DNA from: Acetobacteraceae bacterium
Lineage (GTDB): Bacteria > Pseudomonadota > Alphaproteobacteria > Acetobacterales > Acetobacteraceae
NCBI GenBank assembly: GCA_022842185.1
Contig: JALHQB010000006.1
Coordinates: 61,381 to 125,380 of the forward strand
DNA length: 64,000 bases
Reading direction: 5' to 3'
How positions within the stretch are numbered: position 1 is the first letter of the stretch; every line of letters begins with the position of its first letter. Of this stretch, positions 1 to 8,421 are shown piece by piece. The notes beneath the pieces were generated by a model. It did not search any database, was not told the origin of the DNA, and saw nothing but the letters and a program-made list of their open reading frames with translations. Position numbers and translations under genes: made by a program.

Positions 1-369
1 TGCATCGCCGCGGCAGCGTTCCTCGATCACCCGTTCCAGCATCGACCGCACATAGGTGACGCCGGCGGCCTTCACCGCCTGCAGGTCGATCGGCGCCAGC
101 AGGTACGGCTTGGCGGGATCGCGCGCGTCATGGGCGGAATTGGCGAGCAGCGCATCGAGGTCGAGCCCGAGCGGGGCGCCCTGGTGGCGAATGCAGGCGG
201 CCGCCGTGTCGTTCTCCATCCAACGCGCCATGGTGCCGAAGGCGGGCGTCATGTCGAAGGCGGCGGCGCCGATCCAGCCGACGATGCAGGGGCCGTCGGC
301 GGTCATCATCCGCGCGGCGAAGGCGCCTTTTGCGAAATCTGCCGGCAGGCAGGTGCGGTCCAGTTGCAT
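1..369 (-). CDS. FAH-family hydrolase, N-terminal part (runs off left edge)
   Basis: Only the first 123 residues are in the window: the ATG is at 369 and the gene continues past base 1. The stretch from about residue 90 (LLAPIDLQAVKAAGVTYV, then MLERVIEE) resembles the region just before the catalytic domain of fumarylacetoacetate hydrolase-family proteins of the AraD1 type. These open C-C bonds in, or dehydrate, small keto acids in sugar-acid or aromatic catabolism. The catalytic metal ligands lie beyond the edge, so activity cannot be judged. A purine-rich run (GGGGGAAAC) precedes the ATG. The gene is followed upstream by repeat B1. Family assignment is by recalled resemblance; the exact substrate is unknown. 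Confidence 0.6.
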   Translation of the reverse strand, partial: MQLDRTCLPADFAKGAFAARMMTADGPCIVGWIGAAAFDMTPAFGTMARWMENDTAAACIRHQGAPLGLDLDALLANSAHDARDPAKPYLLAPIDLQAVKAAGVTYVRSMLERVIEERCRGDA

Positions 370-433
370 GCGTTGTTTCCCCCGATCGGTGCAGGCTGGC
401 GCGTGGCGCGGGTGCTGCCAAGGGGGGGTGCAA

Positions 434-654
434 CCGGAGAGGGCCTTGCCCGCTCCGGACCTCACCCACCAAAGGCTTAAGGCCTTTGGAAACCTTCGCT
501 CTGGTGCTGAATGCCGTCGGTCGGTGCCAAGCTCAATGCCCCTTTCCTGGCATTTGCCAGGTGAGGACCGCCCTGCGTGACAAACGCCAAGATCCCGCGG
601 TCCAGGGACCCGTTGGTCCCTGGCTGGGTGGTTTGGAGGGGCAGCGCCCCTCCA
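434..654 (+). repeat. Dispersed multi-hairpin repeat B, copy 1
   Basis: First of seven related intergenic elements. In this orientation the order is: a G/C hairpin (434-459, CCGGAG...CTCCGG), the signature CCAAAGGCTTAAGGCCTTTGG, a variable middle (GGTGCTGAA..GTCGG..GGTGCCAA), GTGAGGACCGCCC, GCCAAGATCCCGCGG, the hairpin CCAGGGACC..GGTCCCTGG, then GGAGGGGCAGCGCCCCTCC. It fills most of the 307-base gap between the FAH gene start and the binding-protein stop at 677, so it lies just 3' of the latter. No credible coding frame. Confidence 0.9.
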
Positions 655-676
655 ACCTACGTGTCGCGCCCGCCGA

Positions 677-1672
677 TCAATTCGCCAACCGTTCCGCCGC
701 CTCGATCAGCGGCTTCCACCGCGCGATCTCCGCCTGCCAGAAGGCCTGCGCGCCGGCTGGGGTGGTGCGTTCGCCGTTGGCCGGCAGGCTGCCCAGTTCG
801 ACCATGCGGCGCGTGACGGCTTCATCCCGCAGCACTGCCAGCAGCGCGCGGTTCAGCCGCGCGACGACCGGTGCCGGCGTGCCGCCCGGGGCGAACAGCA
901 TGTTCCAGCCGGACATGCTCATCGCCGGCAATCCGGCTTCGGCGGTGGTCGGCACGTCCGGCAGGGCAGAGGCGCGCGCGGGCGTGCTGATGGCGTAGGC
1001 GCGGATGGACCCGGCGCGGATCTGCTCGGCGTTGTTGGTGGTCTGGTCGCAGCCCATGTCGAGCGTGCCGCCCATCAGGTCGTTCATCACCAGGGCGTTG
1101 CCGCGGTACGGCACCAGCGTCACCGGCGTGCCGATCGCCGAAACCAGCAGCAGGCTGCACAGATGGCTGGTGGACCCGACCCCGGCATTGCCGAGGTTCA
1201 GCGCCCGCCCGTCACGGCGCACGATCGCCACCAGCTCGGCGAGGTTCGCCGCTGGAAAGGTGGGGCGCGCGATGATCGACATCGGCACCTCATTCACCAT
1301 CCCGATCGCTTCCAGCGCCAGTGGATTGAAGCTGGGATTGCGGATCAGCGTCGGGATCGTCGCCTGCGCCAGGCTGCCGAACAGGATGGTCTGGCCATCC
1401 GGACGTGCCGCGGCGACGCGGGCCTGGCCGATGGCGCCGCCGGCGCCCGAGGCATTCTCGACCACCACCGGTTGGCCGAGATCAGCGCCGAGCGCAGGGG
1501 CAATCAGGCGCGCGATGACATCGGCCGGTCCGCCCGGCGCGAAGCCCACGATCATCGAGATCGGGCGCGTGGGGAAATCCGCCCCGGGGCTGCCTTGCGC
1601 GAATGCCCCGCCGGTGGTGCCGACGGCGAGTGCGGCCGCGAGCACGCTGCGGCGAAAGGTCCTGAACATCAT
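677..1672 (-). CDS. Bug-family (tripartite tricarboxylate transporter) solute-binding protein 1
   Basis: 331 residues, normal length for the family. N-terminal signal peptide (MMFRTFRRSVLAAALAVG, cleavage after AFA), then the family's typical opening FPTRPISMIVGFAPGGPAD and a later VPYRGNALVMNDLMGG segment that forms part of the carboxylate-binding cleft. Bug proteins are periplasmic and bind small carboxylates or related metabolites for TctABC-type uptake. The start at 1672 is chosen over an upstream one at 1711 because GGGAG lies six bases before it and the signal peptide begins there. No tctA or tctB membrane gene is nearby, so the partner permease and ligand are unknown. Confidence 0.88.
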   Translation of the reverse strand: MMFRTFRRSVLAAALAVGTTGGAFAQGSPGADFPTRPISMIVGFAPGGPADVIARLIAPALGADLGQPVVVENASGAGGAIGQARVAAARPDGQTILFGSLAQATIPTLIRNPSFNPLALEAIGMVNEVPMSIIARPTFPAANLAELVAIVRRDGRALNLGNAGVGSTSHLCSLLLVSAIGTPVTLVPYRGNALVMNDLMGGTLDMGCDQTTNNAEQIRAGSIRAYAISTPARASALPDVPTTAEAGLPAMSMSGWNMLFAPGGTPAPVVARLNRALLAVLRDEAVTRRMVELGSLPANGERTTPAGAQAFWQAEIARWKPLIEAAERLAN

Positions 1673-1800
1673 GTTGCTCCCGGGGGGTTGCTGCCGGGAG
1701 GCTCGCAGCATCCGCGCCGGATGGATAGGCCGCCCGTGGCTCCGAGGAGCGGGCAGCGGCCGCCCCGTCAGGCGTCAAGCGCGCCCCTGCCGCGGCATGT

Positions 1801-3045
1801 TCACCCCGGCGGCCGCTTCGCCCAATCGAAGCCATGGCGCGCACGGGCAAAGCCGTAGTCATACAGGGACCGCATGTAGGTCGCCTCGAAGCGTTCGGTG
1901 AAGGGCGTGGTGAAGCCCGCCCCGATCGAGGCGAGGTTGAAATCCACCCCGTCGCGCTGCGCGGTATCCCAGATGCGCACCACGTCGTTGTACCCACCCG
2001 AACTGACCATGGTGGAGATCGCCCGCTGCGCGATGGTGAGCGTGCTGCGCCCCACCTGCTCCCACGCCGCGTTCAGCCGCCCGTTGCGGATGATGTAGGC
2101 GCGCGCCGGCAGGTCCCGATGCCGGCCGAGACCGCCGCGCCGCCCTTCGGTGAGGCGGCGCGGATAGAGGAAGACCTGCGTGAAGATGCCGCCATCGACA
2201 TGCATCTCCTGGAACGGCCGGCCATCGGCCATCACGTCCAGCATCACCGGCGGGAAGGTGCCCGGCAGCGCCGCCGACGCCAGCAGGATGCGATGGATCA
2301 GCTGGCGCGCCCGGGGGTGGCCGCTCGCGGCGATGGCGCCGATGTTCCAGGTCACCGGCACCTGGGCGTCGAGGTTCGCGGTGCCGACCATGAGCAGCCG
2401 GCCTTCGCGATAACCCTCGGCGATGGCGGCCACCAGCCGGTCGTCGATGGTGCGCCGGATGGTGCCGAGCAGCGGCGTGTTGTCGGCCAGCGCGTCGTTG
2501 TTCAGGGCGGCGAGGATGCTGCGCGGCAGGAACACGTCGCTCGGCGTCAGGTCGGTATAGACCTGCCGCAGCACGTCGTCCCACGCACTGCCCGCGAAGG
2601 CGAAGGCGGCGATCAGCGCGCCGGTGGACACGCCCGTCACCAGGTCGAAGAGCGGACGGGTGCCGTGCTGGGACCAGCCATTCAGCAGCCCGGCGCCGAA
2701 GGCCCCGTCCTCCCCGCCGCCGGAGATGCCGAGCATGACATAGGTCCGGGTGCGGCCGCCCGGCCGCAGACGCCGGCGTTCGAAGGCCGCTTCGTATTCC
2801 GCCACCAGCGCAGCCATGTCGTGCGGAATCAGGAAGCGTTCATTGGGCAGGCCGAGCACCGCCGCGTCATGCACGCCGGACGGCGGCACCGCGGGGCCGC
2901 GATCGGGCACTGCGCAACCGGCCTGCGTCACCAGCGCGGCCGAGGCGCCAAGGCGCAGCAGCAGACGCCGGCCGAGCGCCGGGCGAGGGGCATTCATCGC
3001 TTCAAGCATCCGGCGCATCCGCGTGTCGGGAGAAGCTTCGTCCAT
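1801..3045 (-). CDS. Patatin-like phospholipase lipoprotein 1
   Basis: 414 residues. A basic N-terminus with a hydrophobic run ends in the lipobox LVTQAGC (Cys44), so the protein should be a lipoprotein. The patatin core is visible: glycine-rich oxyanion loop GISGGGEDGAFGAG (about 107-119), nucleophile elbow GVSTG (Ser140) and the DGG motif with the catalytic Asp in MHVDGGIF. Patatins are Ser-Asp dyad acyl hydrolases acting on phospholipids or other acyl esters. The start at 3045 has GGGAG at a good distance; ATG 2997 would leave a more compact signal peptide but has a weak ribosome site. A clear paralogue of the same length lies at 53534-54778. Divergent from the binding protein at 3149. Confidence 0.85.
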   Translation of the reverse strand: MDEASPDTRMRRMLEAMNAPRPALGRRLLLRLGASAALVTQAGCAVPDRGPAVPPSGVHDAAVLGLPNERFLIPHDMAALVAEYEAAFERRRLRPGGRTRTYVMLGISGGGEDGAFGAGLLNGWSQHGTRPLFDLVTGVSTGALIAAFAFAGSAWDDVLRQVYTDLTPSDVFLPRSILAALNNDALADNTPLLGTIRRTIDDRLVAAIAEGYREGRLLMVGTANLDAQVPVTWNIGAIAASGHPRARQLIHRILLASAALPGTFPPVMLDVMADGRPFQEMHVDGGIFTQVFLYPRRLTEGRRGGLGRHRDLPARAYIIRNGRLNAAWEQVGRSTLTIAQRAISTMVSSGGYNDVVRIWDTAQRDGVDFNLASIGAGFTTPFTERFEATYMRSLYDYGFARARHGFDWAKRPPG

Positions 3046-3148
3046 AACCGCTCCCGCCGACGCACCCAAGGGCCAGGTGAGACGGTTGCCGTGGCGGCGG
3101 CACCCGTCCACTCTCCGCGCAACAACGAACCGACCGGAGGACACCACC

Positions 3149-4126
3149 ATGACCATCACCCGCCGCGCCGCCTTGGGTGCAATCGCCGCGACCGGCGCCC
3201 TGGCGCTGCCGCGTGCCGCTCAGGCCGCCTGGCCCGCCGACCGGCCGATCGAGGTCATCGTCCCATACCCGCCCGGCGGCGGCGTGGATACCATGGCGCG
3301 CATGGTGCTGCCGGTGGTGCAGGCGCGGCTGCCGGGTGCGCGCTTCGTGGTGGTGAACCGCGCCGGCGCTGGCGGGCAGCTGGGCTGGGAAGCAGCCTTC
3401 GCCGCGGCACCGGATGGCTACACGCTGGCCGCGACATCGGTGCCGGCGATGATCACCTATCCGATGGAACGCACGGTGCGGTACCGGCCGATGGAATTCA
3501 GCTTCATCGCCAATGTCGTCGATGATCCGGGCGGGTTGTTCGTCGCGGCCAATTCACCGCTGCGCTCGCTGGCGGACCTTGTGGCGGCAGCCAAGGCGCG
3601 GCCGGGGCAGATCAGCTACGGCACCACCGGCATCGGGTCCGACGACCACCTGCTGGTGCTGGGCTTCGAGGACAAGATGTCCCTGCCGCCGATGACGCAT
3701 GTGCCCTTCAACGGCATGGCGCCGCTGTCCACCGCGCTGGTCGGCGAACACCTCCAGGTCGGCGCCTTCAACATGAGCGAGAGCCTCGCGCTGCTGCAAT
3801 CCGGCCGCATCCGCAGCCTGGGCCAGGCGGCCGCCACGCGCTGGTCCGGCACGCCGGAGGTGCCGACCTTCAAGGAACAGGGTGTCGATCTGATCAGCGG
3901 CGCGACGCGCGGCATCGTCGGCCCGCCCAACATGCCTGCCGAGATGCGCGCGACGCTGGAAGGCGCCTTCCGCGCCGCCCTGTCCGACCCCGATTTCGTG
4001 CGGGAGGCACAGCGGCTCGGCCTGCCGCTGGCGCCGCGCATCGGCGCGGATTTCCGCAATGACATCGCGACGCTGGAAGTCGAGCTGCGTGGCCTGTGGC
4101 AGCGCAAGCCCTGGAAGGAATCATGA
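3149..4126 (+). CDS. Bug-family solute-binding protein 2
   Basis: 325 residues with a Tat-like signal (MTITRRAALGAIAATGAL, cleavage after AQA), followed by the family opening ADRPIEVIVPYPPGGGVD and a MTHVPFNGMAPLSTAL segment in place of the usual VPYRG ligand loop. GGAGG at 3136-3140 fixes the ATG at 3149. Its stop overlaps the ATG of the next gene by four bases (ATGA), so the binding protein and the downstream Ldh-family dehydrogenase are translationally coupled. That suggests the dehydrogenase acts on the imported substrate, perhaps a 2-hydroxy acid. This functional link is inference. Confidence 0.88.
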   Translation: MTITRRAALGAIAATGALALPRAAQAAWPADRPIEVIVPYPPGGGVDTMARMVLPVVQARLPGARFVVVNRAGAGGQLGWEAAFAAAPDGYTLAATSVPAMITYPMERTVRYRPMEFSFIANVVDDPGGLFVAANSPLRSLADLVAAAKARPGQISYGTTGIGSDDHLLVLGFEDKMSLPPMTHVPFNGMAPLSTALVGEHLQVGAFNMSESLALLQSGRIRSLGQAAATRWSGTPEVPTFKEQGVDLISGATRGIVGPPNMPAEMRATLEGAFRAALSDPDFVREAQRLGLPLAPRIGADFRNDIATLEVELRGLWQRKPWKES

Positions 4127-5205
4127 CCGAAGCCGATACCGTTCACGTCGAGGCCCCGGCCCTCGGCGATTTCCTGCGCGCCATCGTGGCCGCGACCGGT
4201 TCCACCCAGCAGGAGGCGGCGGAGGTCGCCGCCCACCTGCTGGAGGCGAATCTGCAAGGCCATGACAGCCACGGCATCATGCTGCTGCCGCGCTACGTCC
4301 TGCATGTCCGCGAAGGCAAGCTGCACCCCAACGTGACGCCAACGCCGATACGCCAGGACCCGTCCCTGGCGCTGTTCGACGGCAATATGGGCTATGGCCA
4401 GCATGTCGGGCGCCAGGCGATGGACTGGGCGATCGGCGCGGCGAAGCAGCACGGCCATGCGGTGATGGGGCTGCGCAACGTCCATCACATCGGGCGCGTC
4501 GGCACCTATGGGGAACAGGCGGCGGCGGCCGGGATGATCTCCGTCCATTTCGTCAATGGCGTGTCCGGGCCGCCATCCGTCGCGCCCTTCGGCGGTTCGG
4601 ATGGTCGGCTTTCGACCAACCCGGTTTGCGTGACGATCCCTCCGGCGGTGGAAGGCGGGCAGCCGCTTGTGCTCGACTTCGCGACTTCGGCGATCGCGCT
4701 GGGCAAATGCCGCGTGGCGTTCAATGCCGGGCGGCCGGTGCCCGAAGGCGCGCTGGTGGATGCGAAGGGCCAGCCGACCACCGATCCGGGCGTGCTGTAC
4801 CGCGACAATCCGCGCGGCGCCTTGCTGTCCTTCGGCGCACACAAGGGCTACGGCCTCGCGCTGGTCTGCGAGATCCTGGCCGGCGCGCTGCTGGGTGGCG
4901 CCACCGCCTGGCGGCCGGAGATGCGCGACCGCGGCATCGTCAATTCTTGGCTCGCCTTCGTGCTGGACCCGACACGCTTCGGCGATCTCGCGGCGTTCCG
5001 CGAGGAGCTCGCGGCGGTGATCGCCGATGTGAAATCCTCCCCCGCCGCCGATCCGGACAACCCGGTGCTGGTCGCCGGGGAGAAGGAACGCATCACCAAG
5101 GCAAAGCGGCTGGACGGTGGCATCCCGGTGGATGCGACCACCTGGGGGAATTTGGTCGAGGCGGCGCGCAGCCTGGGGATCAATGCGGTGCCGGCGGTGC
5201 GGTAA
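4123..5205 (+). CDS. Ldh-family (malate/L-lactate/ureidoglycolate) NAD(P)-dependent dehydrogenase
   Basis: 360 residues, the usual length for the type-2 malate/L-lactate dehydrogenase family, which oxidises 2-hydroxy acids with a fold unrelated to classical lactate dehydrogenase. Visible family marks: GHDSHGIMLLPRYV with the catalytic His (about residues 45-58), the central NPVCVTIP and VLDFATSAIA region, and SFGAHKGYGLALVCEILAGA near residue 245. The ATG overlaps the stop of the upstream Bug-type binding protein, so both are made from one transcript. Cytoplasmic. Members act on malate, lactate, ureidoglycolate, sulfolactate or 2,3-diketogulonate; the sequence alone does not decide which. Confidence 0.87.
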   Translation: MTEADTVHVEAPALGDFLRAIVAATGSTQQEAAEVAAHLLEANLQGHDSHGIMLLPRYVLHVREGKLHPNVTPTPIRQDPSLALFDGNMGYGQHVGRQAMDWAIGAAKQHGHAVMGLRNVHHIGRVGTYGEQAAAAGMISVHFVNGVSGPPSVAPFGGSDGRLSTNPVCVTIPPAVEGGQPLVLDFATSAIALGKCRVAFNAGRPVPEGALVDAKGQPTTDPGVLYRDNPRGALLSFGAHKGYGLALVCEILAGALLGGATAWRPEMRDRGIVNSWLAFVLDPTRFGDLAAFREELAAVIADVKSSPAADPDNPVLVAGEKERITKAKRLDGGIPVDATTWGNLVEAARSLGINAVPAVR

Positions 5206-5254
5206 CGCCTGACGATCGCTGCTGCGTGCGGCGTGCCCAAGCCGCCGGCGCGGA

Positions 5255-6655
5255 TCAGCCGCAGCGTCCGCTCCCCGCGCGAACTGTGACGCGGGGCTTT
5301 TCGGCCGGCGCGGGGCCGCAGCACGGTTCCGTGGCCGCCAGTGCTGGCTTCGGTGCGCAGCAGGCACCTTGTGGTGTCGCCGGCGTGCAGCAGGACGTGG
5401 CCTCGGTCGCGCGATCCGTCGCGCACACGCCGGTCTCCGGCAGGTCCAGCCGCACCTCGCGCGCCGCCGCCCAGTCCCCCGCCAGCGCGGCGGCGATGCT
5501 GCGGACCTGTTCATGCCCTGTCGCCAGCAGGAAGGTCGGCGCGCGGCCGTAGGACTTCATCCCGGCAATCCAGAAATCCTGCTCCGGATGGCGCAGTTCC
5601 GCTTCGCCATGCGGGCGGACGGTGCCGCAGGAATGCAGGTTGGGGTCGATCAGCGGGGCCAGCGTCGGGGTCGCTTCCACGGCAGGGTCGAGGCCAAGAC
5701 GCACTTCGCGCAGGGCACCGAAATCGGGCCGGAAGCCGGTCGCCACCACCATCCGGTCGGCATGCACGGTCGTCTCGCGCCCATCCTGCCGGCCTGTGAT
5801 GTGCAGCCGGCCATCGACCTGCGCGACGCGATCGATCAAGAAGGGGGCGAGGGCCGTCACCACGCCGGCCTCCACCAGCGCCTGCGCCCGCGCGCCGAGC
5901 GCGCCGCGCTGCGCCAGCCCATCCCGCGCGCCGCCGCCGAAATTCACCGCGCCCAACGGCCGGCGGAACGCCCACAGGATGCGCGTATCGGGCGCCGCCT
6001 CCGCCAGCGTCGCCAAGTCGAGCACGACATTCATCGCCGAATGTCCCGCACCCACCACCAGGGTGGTGCGGCCCGCATGCAGTGCACCGTCGGCACCCAG
6101 CACATCGGGGATGCCCGCGGCGATATGCGACGCGGCGGCGGCCTCCCCAATAGCCGGCATGCCGTGCGCGCCCGCCGGGTTTGGGCTGCCCCAAGTGCCG
6201 GAACAATCGATGATGGCGCGCGCGGCGATCGCCTCAGCGCTGCCATCGGCCTGCGTGACGTGCAGGATGAAGGGTGCTTCCGCACGCCGGTCATCGACCA
6301 GTCGCCCATGGTCGGCCCGCGCCACGCCGATGACGCGCGCATCGACGCGCAGATTCGGTGCGAGCGCCTCGGCCAGCGGGTCGAGATACTGCGCGGCGAG
6401 GTCGGCGCCGGTCGGATAGGCCTCGGGATCGGGGGGCGACCAGCCGCGCGATTCCAGCAGTGCGCGCGCCGCCGTGTCGATGTTGAAGCGCCAGGGCGAG
6501 AACATCCGCACATGGCCCCATTGGCGCACCGCATGGGCCGCCCGCGGGCCGGCTTCGAGCACCAGCGGCGTCAGCCCGCGTGCCAGGATTTCCGCCGCGG
6601 CTGCCAGCCCGACGGGGCCACCACCGATGATGGCAACGGGAAGGGCGGCGGTCAT
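5255..6655 (-). CDS. FAD/NAD(P)-binding oxidoreductase with cysteine-rich C-terminal tail
   Basis: 466 residues. An N-terminal FAD motif (VAIIGGGPVGLAAA), a second dinucleotide motif (LVVGAGHSAMNV) near the middle and the ATGFRPDF segment give a flavin monooxygenase-like or thioredoxin-reductase-like layout. The last 60 or so residues are odd: after LPETGVC there are three CC pairs and a final GRCG, eight cysteines in all, which suggests metal(loid) or thiol handling. Similar flavoproteins are known beside arsenic-type regulators; that link is recalled, not shown here. The ATG at 6655 overlaps the padR stop by four bases (ATGA) with AAAGGA upstream, so it is coupled to the regulator. Confidence 0.8.
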   Translation of the reverse strand: MTAALPVAIIGGGPVGLAAAAEILARGLTPLVLEAGPRAAHAVRQWGHVRMFSPWRFNIDTAARALLESRGWSPPDPEAYPTGADLAAQYLDPLAEALAPNLRVDARVIGVARADHGRLVDDRRAEAPFILHVTQADGSAEAIAARAIIDCSGTWGSPNPAGAHGMPAIGEAAAASHIAAGIPDVLGADGALHAGRTTLVVGAGHSAMNVVLDLATLAEAAPDTRILWAFRRPLGAVNFGGGARDGLAQRGALGARAQALVEAGVVTALAPFLIDRVAQVDGRLHITGRQDGRETTVHADRMVVATGFRPDFGALREVRLGLDPAVEATPTLAPLIDPNLHSCGTVRPHGEAELRHPEQDFWIAGMKSYGRAPTFLLATGHEQVRSIAAALAGDWAAAREVRLDLPETGVCATDRATEATSCCTPATPQGACCAPKPALAATEPCCGPAPAEKPRVTVRAGSGRCG

Positions 6656-7050
6656 GCGCAGCATCCTTTCACAGCAAAGGCGCGGCCGGTGTCCTGCAGG
6701 ACCGCGGTTGCTTCCATCCAGGCATCCAGCGCCACCCGGAATGCCGCGCGGCCTGAATCCGTCAGTGCATAGACACGCCGCTGGCGGCCCTGCACGACTT
6801 CCTCCCGTACGGTGACGAAGCCACCGGCCTCGAATTCACGGAGCACCGGATAGATCGTGCCCTCGGTGGGCGAACAGCAGCCGCCGGTCACGCGTTCGAC
6901 GCAGCGCGCCACGTCGTAGCCGTGCATTGGCTCGTCATGCAGGACGCGCAGGATGAAGAACTTGGACAAGCCCATCTTGATGGTGCCGGCCCAGTAGTCA
7001 CGGCTGGCATAATCGATGCGCGGGGGCGTCGGGAGGAGGATGGGAGCCAT
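6652..7050 (-). CDS. PadR-family transcriptional regulator with paired cysteines
   Basis: 132 residues. The PadR winged-helix is plain: LSKFFILRVLHDEPMHGYDV (about 28-47), TEGTIYPVLREFEAGGFV (62-79) and RRVYALTDSGRAAF (91-104). Unusual cysteines flank it: Cys50, adjacent Cys58-Cys59 in GGCCSPTEG at the recognition region, and Cys130-Cys131 at the very end. These could be a thiol or metalloid sensor. The start at 7050 is preferred over 7092 because a -35/-10 promoter with an operator-like palindrome lies directly upstream and places transcription start at this ATG. Co-transcribed with the cysteine-tailed flavoprotein, which it probably controls. The effector is not known. Confidence 0.85.
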   Translation of the reverse strand: MAPILLPTPPRIDYASRDYWAGTIKMGLSKFFILRVLHDEPMHGYDVARCVERVTGGCCSPTEGTIYPVLREFEAGGFVTVREEVVQGRQRRVYALTDSGRAAFRVALDAWMEATAVLQDTGRAFAVKGCCA

Positions 7051-7056
7051 GCGGGC

Positions 7057-7085
7057 ATTTGATGCATTGACCTTCAATGTGTCAA
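7057..7085 (-). promoter_or_regulatory. padR promoter, predicted leaderless
   Basis: On the minus strand TTGACA (7085-7080) is followed after 17 bases by TCAAAT (7062-7057), 4 of 6 matches to TATAAT. The A of the padR ATG (7050) is seven bases past the -10 end, so the message would have no leader. No Shine-Dalgarno sequence precedes the ATG, which agrees with this. Confidence 0.6.
7065..7079. promoter_or_regulatory. Operator-like palindrome in the padR promoter spacer
   Basis: CATTGA-CCT-TCAATG is a perfect inverted repeat with six-base arms and a three-base centre. It lies wholly inside the 17-base spacer between the -35 and -10 boxes, the ideal place for a repressor. A looser outer pair, TTGATGC (7059-7065) and GCATCAA (7094-7100), brackets it. 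PadR proteins usually repress their own operon, so this is the likely PadR site; that is inference. Confidence 0.6.
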
Positions 7086-7124
7086 CCATCAAGGCATCAA
7101 GGTGACTCGAGTTGCCACCACTTA

Positions 7125-7224
7125 GAGCAGATCGCGCCTGACCGGACTCAATCAGGCGCGTGAAGATGCTCGTTCAAACCAAGGCATAGAGCGTTTTGCG
7201 CCAGTATGGTTTGGCGCAAAACGC
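7125..7224 (-). repeat. Dispersed two-hairpin repeat A, copy 1
   Basis: One of five related elements. Read on the minus strand it begins with the hairpin GCGTTTTGCGCCA..TGGCGCAAAACGC arms (7191-7224), then a CTTGGTTTGAACGAGCATC-like link, then a second hairpin whose arms are CGCGCCTGA and TCAGGCGCG (7133-7161), ending GATCTGCTC. It lies between the padR promoter and the stop of the binding protein at 7368. No coding frame. Confidence 0.85.
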
Positions 7225-7367
7225 ACGAAGGTCTTTGCAAACCTCGACCTGGTGCTGGGCTGGAAGGTCGGGATCCAACGCAAAGTGCGTGCCGGGGAGC
7301 AGACCTGAATCCTGGCATCGATGCTGTTTGCCGCGCGATGCGCTCCAAGCCTCTCCCCGACCTTCCT

Positions 7368-8339
7368 TCAATCCACCCGCGCGCCCGATGCGCGGATCAG
7401 CGGCGCGAAGGCGGCTTCGTTCGCGGTGCGGAAATCCGCCAGGCCTTCGGGCGTGGTCCACCACGTCGTCGCGCCGTTCTCACGGAAGCGTTGCATCAGG
7501 TCGGGGCTCTCCAGCGCCTGCTTGGTCAATGCGTTCATGCGCGCGACGATGGGCGCCGGCACCCCGGCCGGGGCCAGCACGCCACCCCAGGATGTGATCT
7601 CGAAGCCGGGCAGGAATTCCGCCATGGTCGGGATCTCAGGGGCCATCGGGCTGCGCTGAAGCCCTGTCACCGCCAGCGCACGCACCTGGCCGGCGCGCGC
7701 CTCGGCAAGACCCTGCGGGATGTTGTCGAAGATCATGTGCACACGTCCGCCGATCAGGTCCACATGCGCCGGCGCGCCGCCGCGATAGGGGACGTGAAGG
7801 ATGTCGAGCCCGGCAAGATGCTTGAACATCTCCCCCGACAGATGGACCGTGGTACCGGAACCCGAGGAGGCATAGGTGTACTTCCCGGGATTGGCGCGCA
7901 GCAGCGCGATGAGGTCCGGGACGGTCTGCGCCGGCAGGTCGTTGTTGACGATCAGCAGGTTCGGCAGTTGCCACAGGCCGGAGACGAAGGTGAAGTCGCG
8001 CCGCACATCGAAGGGCAGGCGCGCATACAGCGTCGGCGCGATCGACAGGGAGGACACCGAGGCAAGGCCGATGGTGTTGCCATCCGCCGGCGCGCGGGCG
8101 ATCGCCTCGGTGCCGACATTACCCGCGCTGCCGGAGCGGTTCTCGACGACGAATTGCTGGCCGGTGATCTCGCTCATCTTGGCGCACCAGAGGCGCGAGA
8201 GGATGTCGGTGCCGCCGCCAGGCGGGAAGATGCCGATGAAGCGGATCGAGGTGTTGGGCCAGATGGATTGGCTGAGCGCCGGCGTGGCGAGTGCAAGCCC
8301 GGTTGCCGCGAGCAGCGCCCGGCGTGATGGCAATGTCAT
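7368..8339 (-). CDS. Bug-family solute-binding protein 3
   Basis: 323 residues with a Tat-like signal (MTLPSRRALLAATGLAL, cleavage after ALS). It carries the family features IWPNTSIRFIGIFPPGGGTD, VENRSGSAGNVGTEAIARA and ILHVPYRGGAPAHVDLIGG. AGGGAGAGAG precedes the ATG at 8339. It is closely similar along its whole length to the neighbouring protein at 8422-9411 (shared blocks include SASVSSLSIAPTLY-type, GLWQLPNLLIV and GEMFKHLAG/GEMFKQMAG), so the two look like a tandem duplication. No membrane partner genes are present. Confidence 0.88.
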   Translation of the reverse strand: MTLPSRRALLAATGLALATPALSQSIWPNTSIRFIGIFPPGGGTDILSRLWCAKMSEITGQQFVVENRSGSAGNVGTEAIARAPADGNTIGLASVSSLSIAPTLYARLPFDVRRDFTFVSGLWQLPNLLIVNNDLPAQTVPDLIALLRANPGKYTYASSGSGTTVHLSGEMFKHLAGLDILHVPYRGGAPAHVDLIGGRVHMIFDNIPQGLAEARAGQVRALAVTGLQRSPMAPEIPTMAEFLPGFEITSWGGVLAPAGVPAPIVARMNALTKQALESPDLMQRFRENGATTWWTTPEGLADFRTANEAAFAPLIRASGARVD

Positions 8340-8421
8340 TGGAACTCTCTCCCTGCCGGCTCTCGGGGCCGGATGAATGGCATGTCACAATGCCTCTTCG
8401 GCCAGCGTCAAGGGTGTGGTG

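Noticed and set aside
3616..5514. Long minus-strand frame
   Set aside because: Opposite to the Bug-type binding protein and Ldh-family dehydrogenase, which have clear domains and coupled starts.
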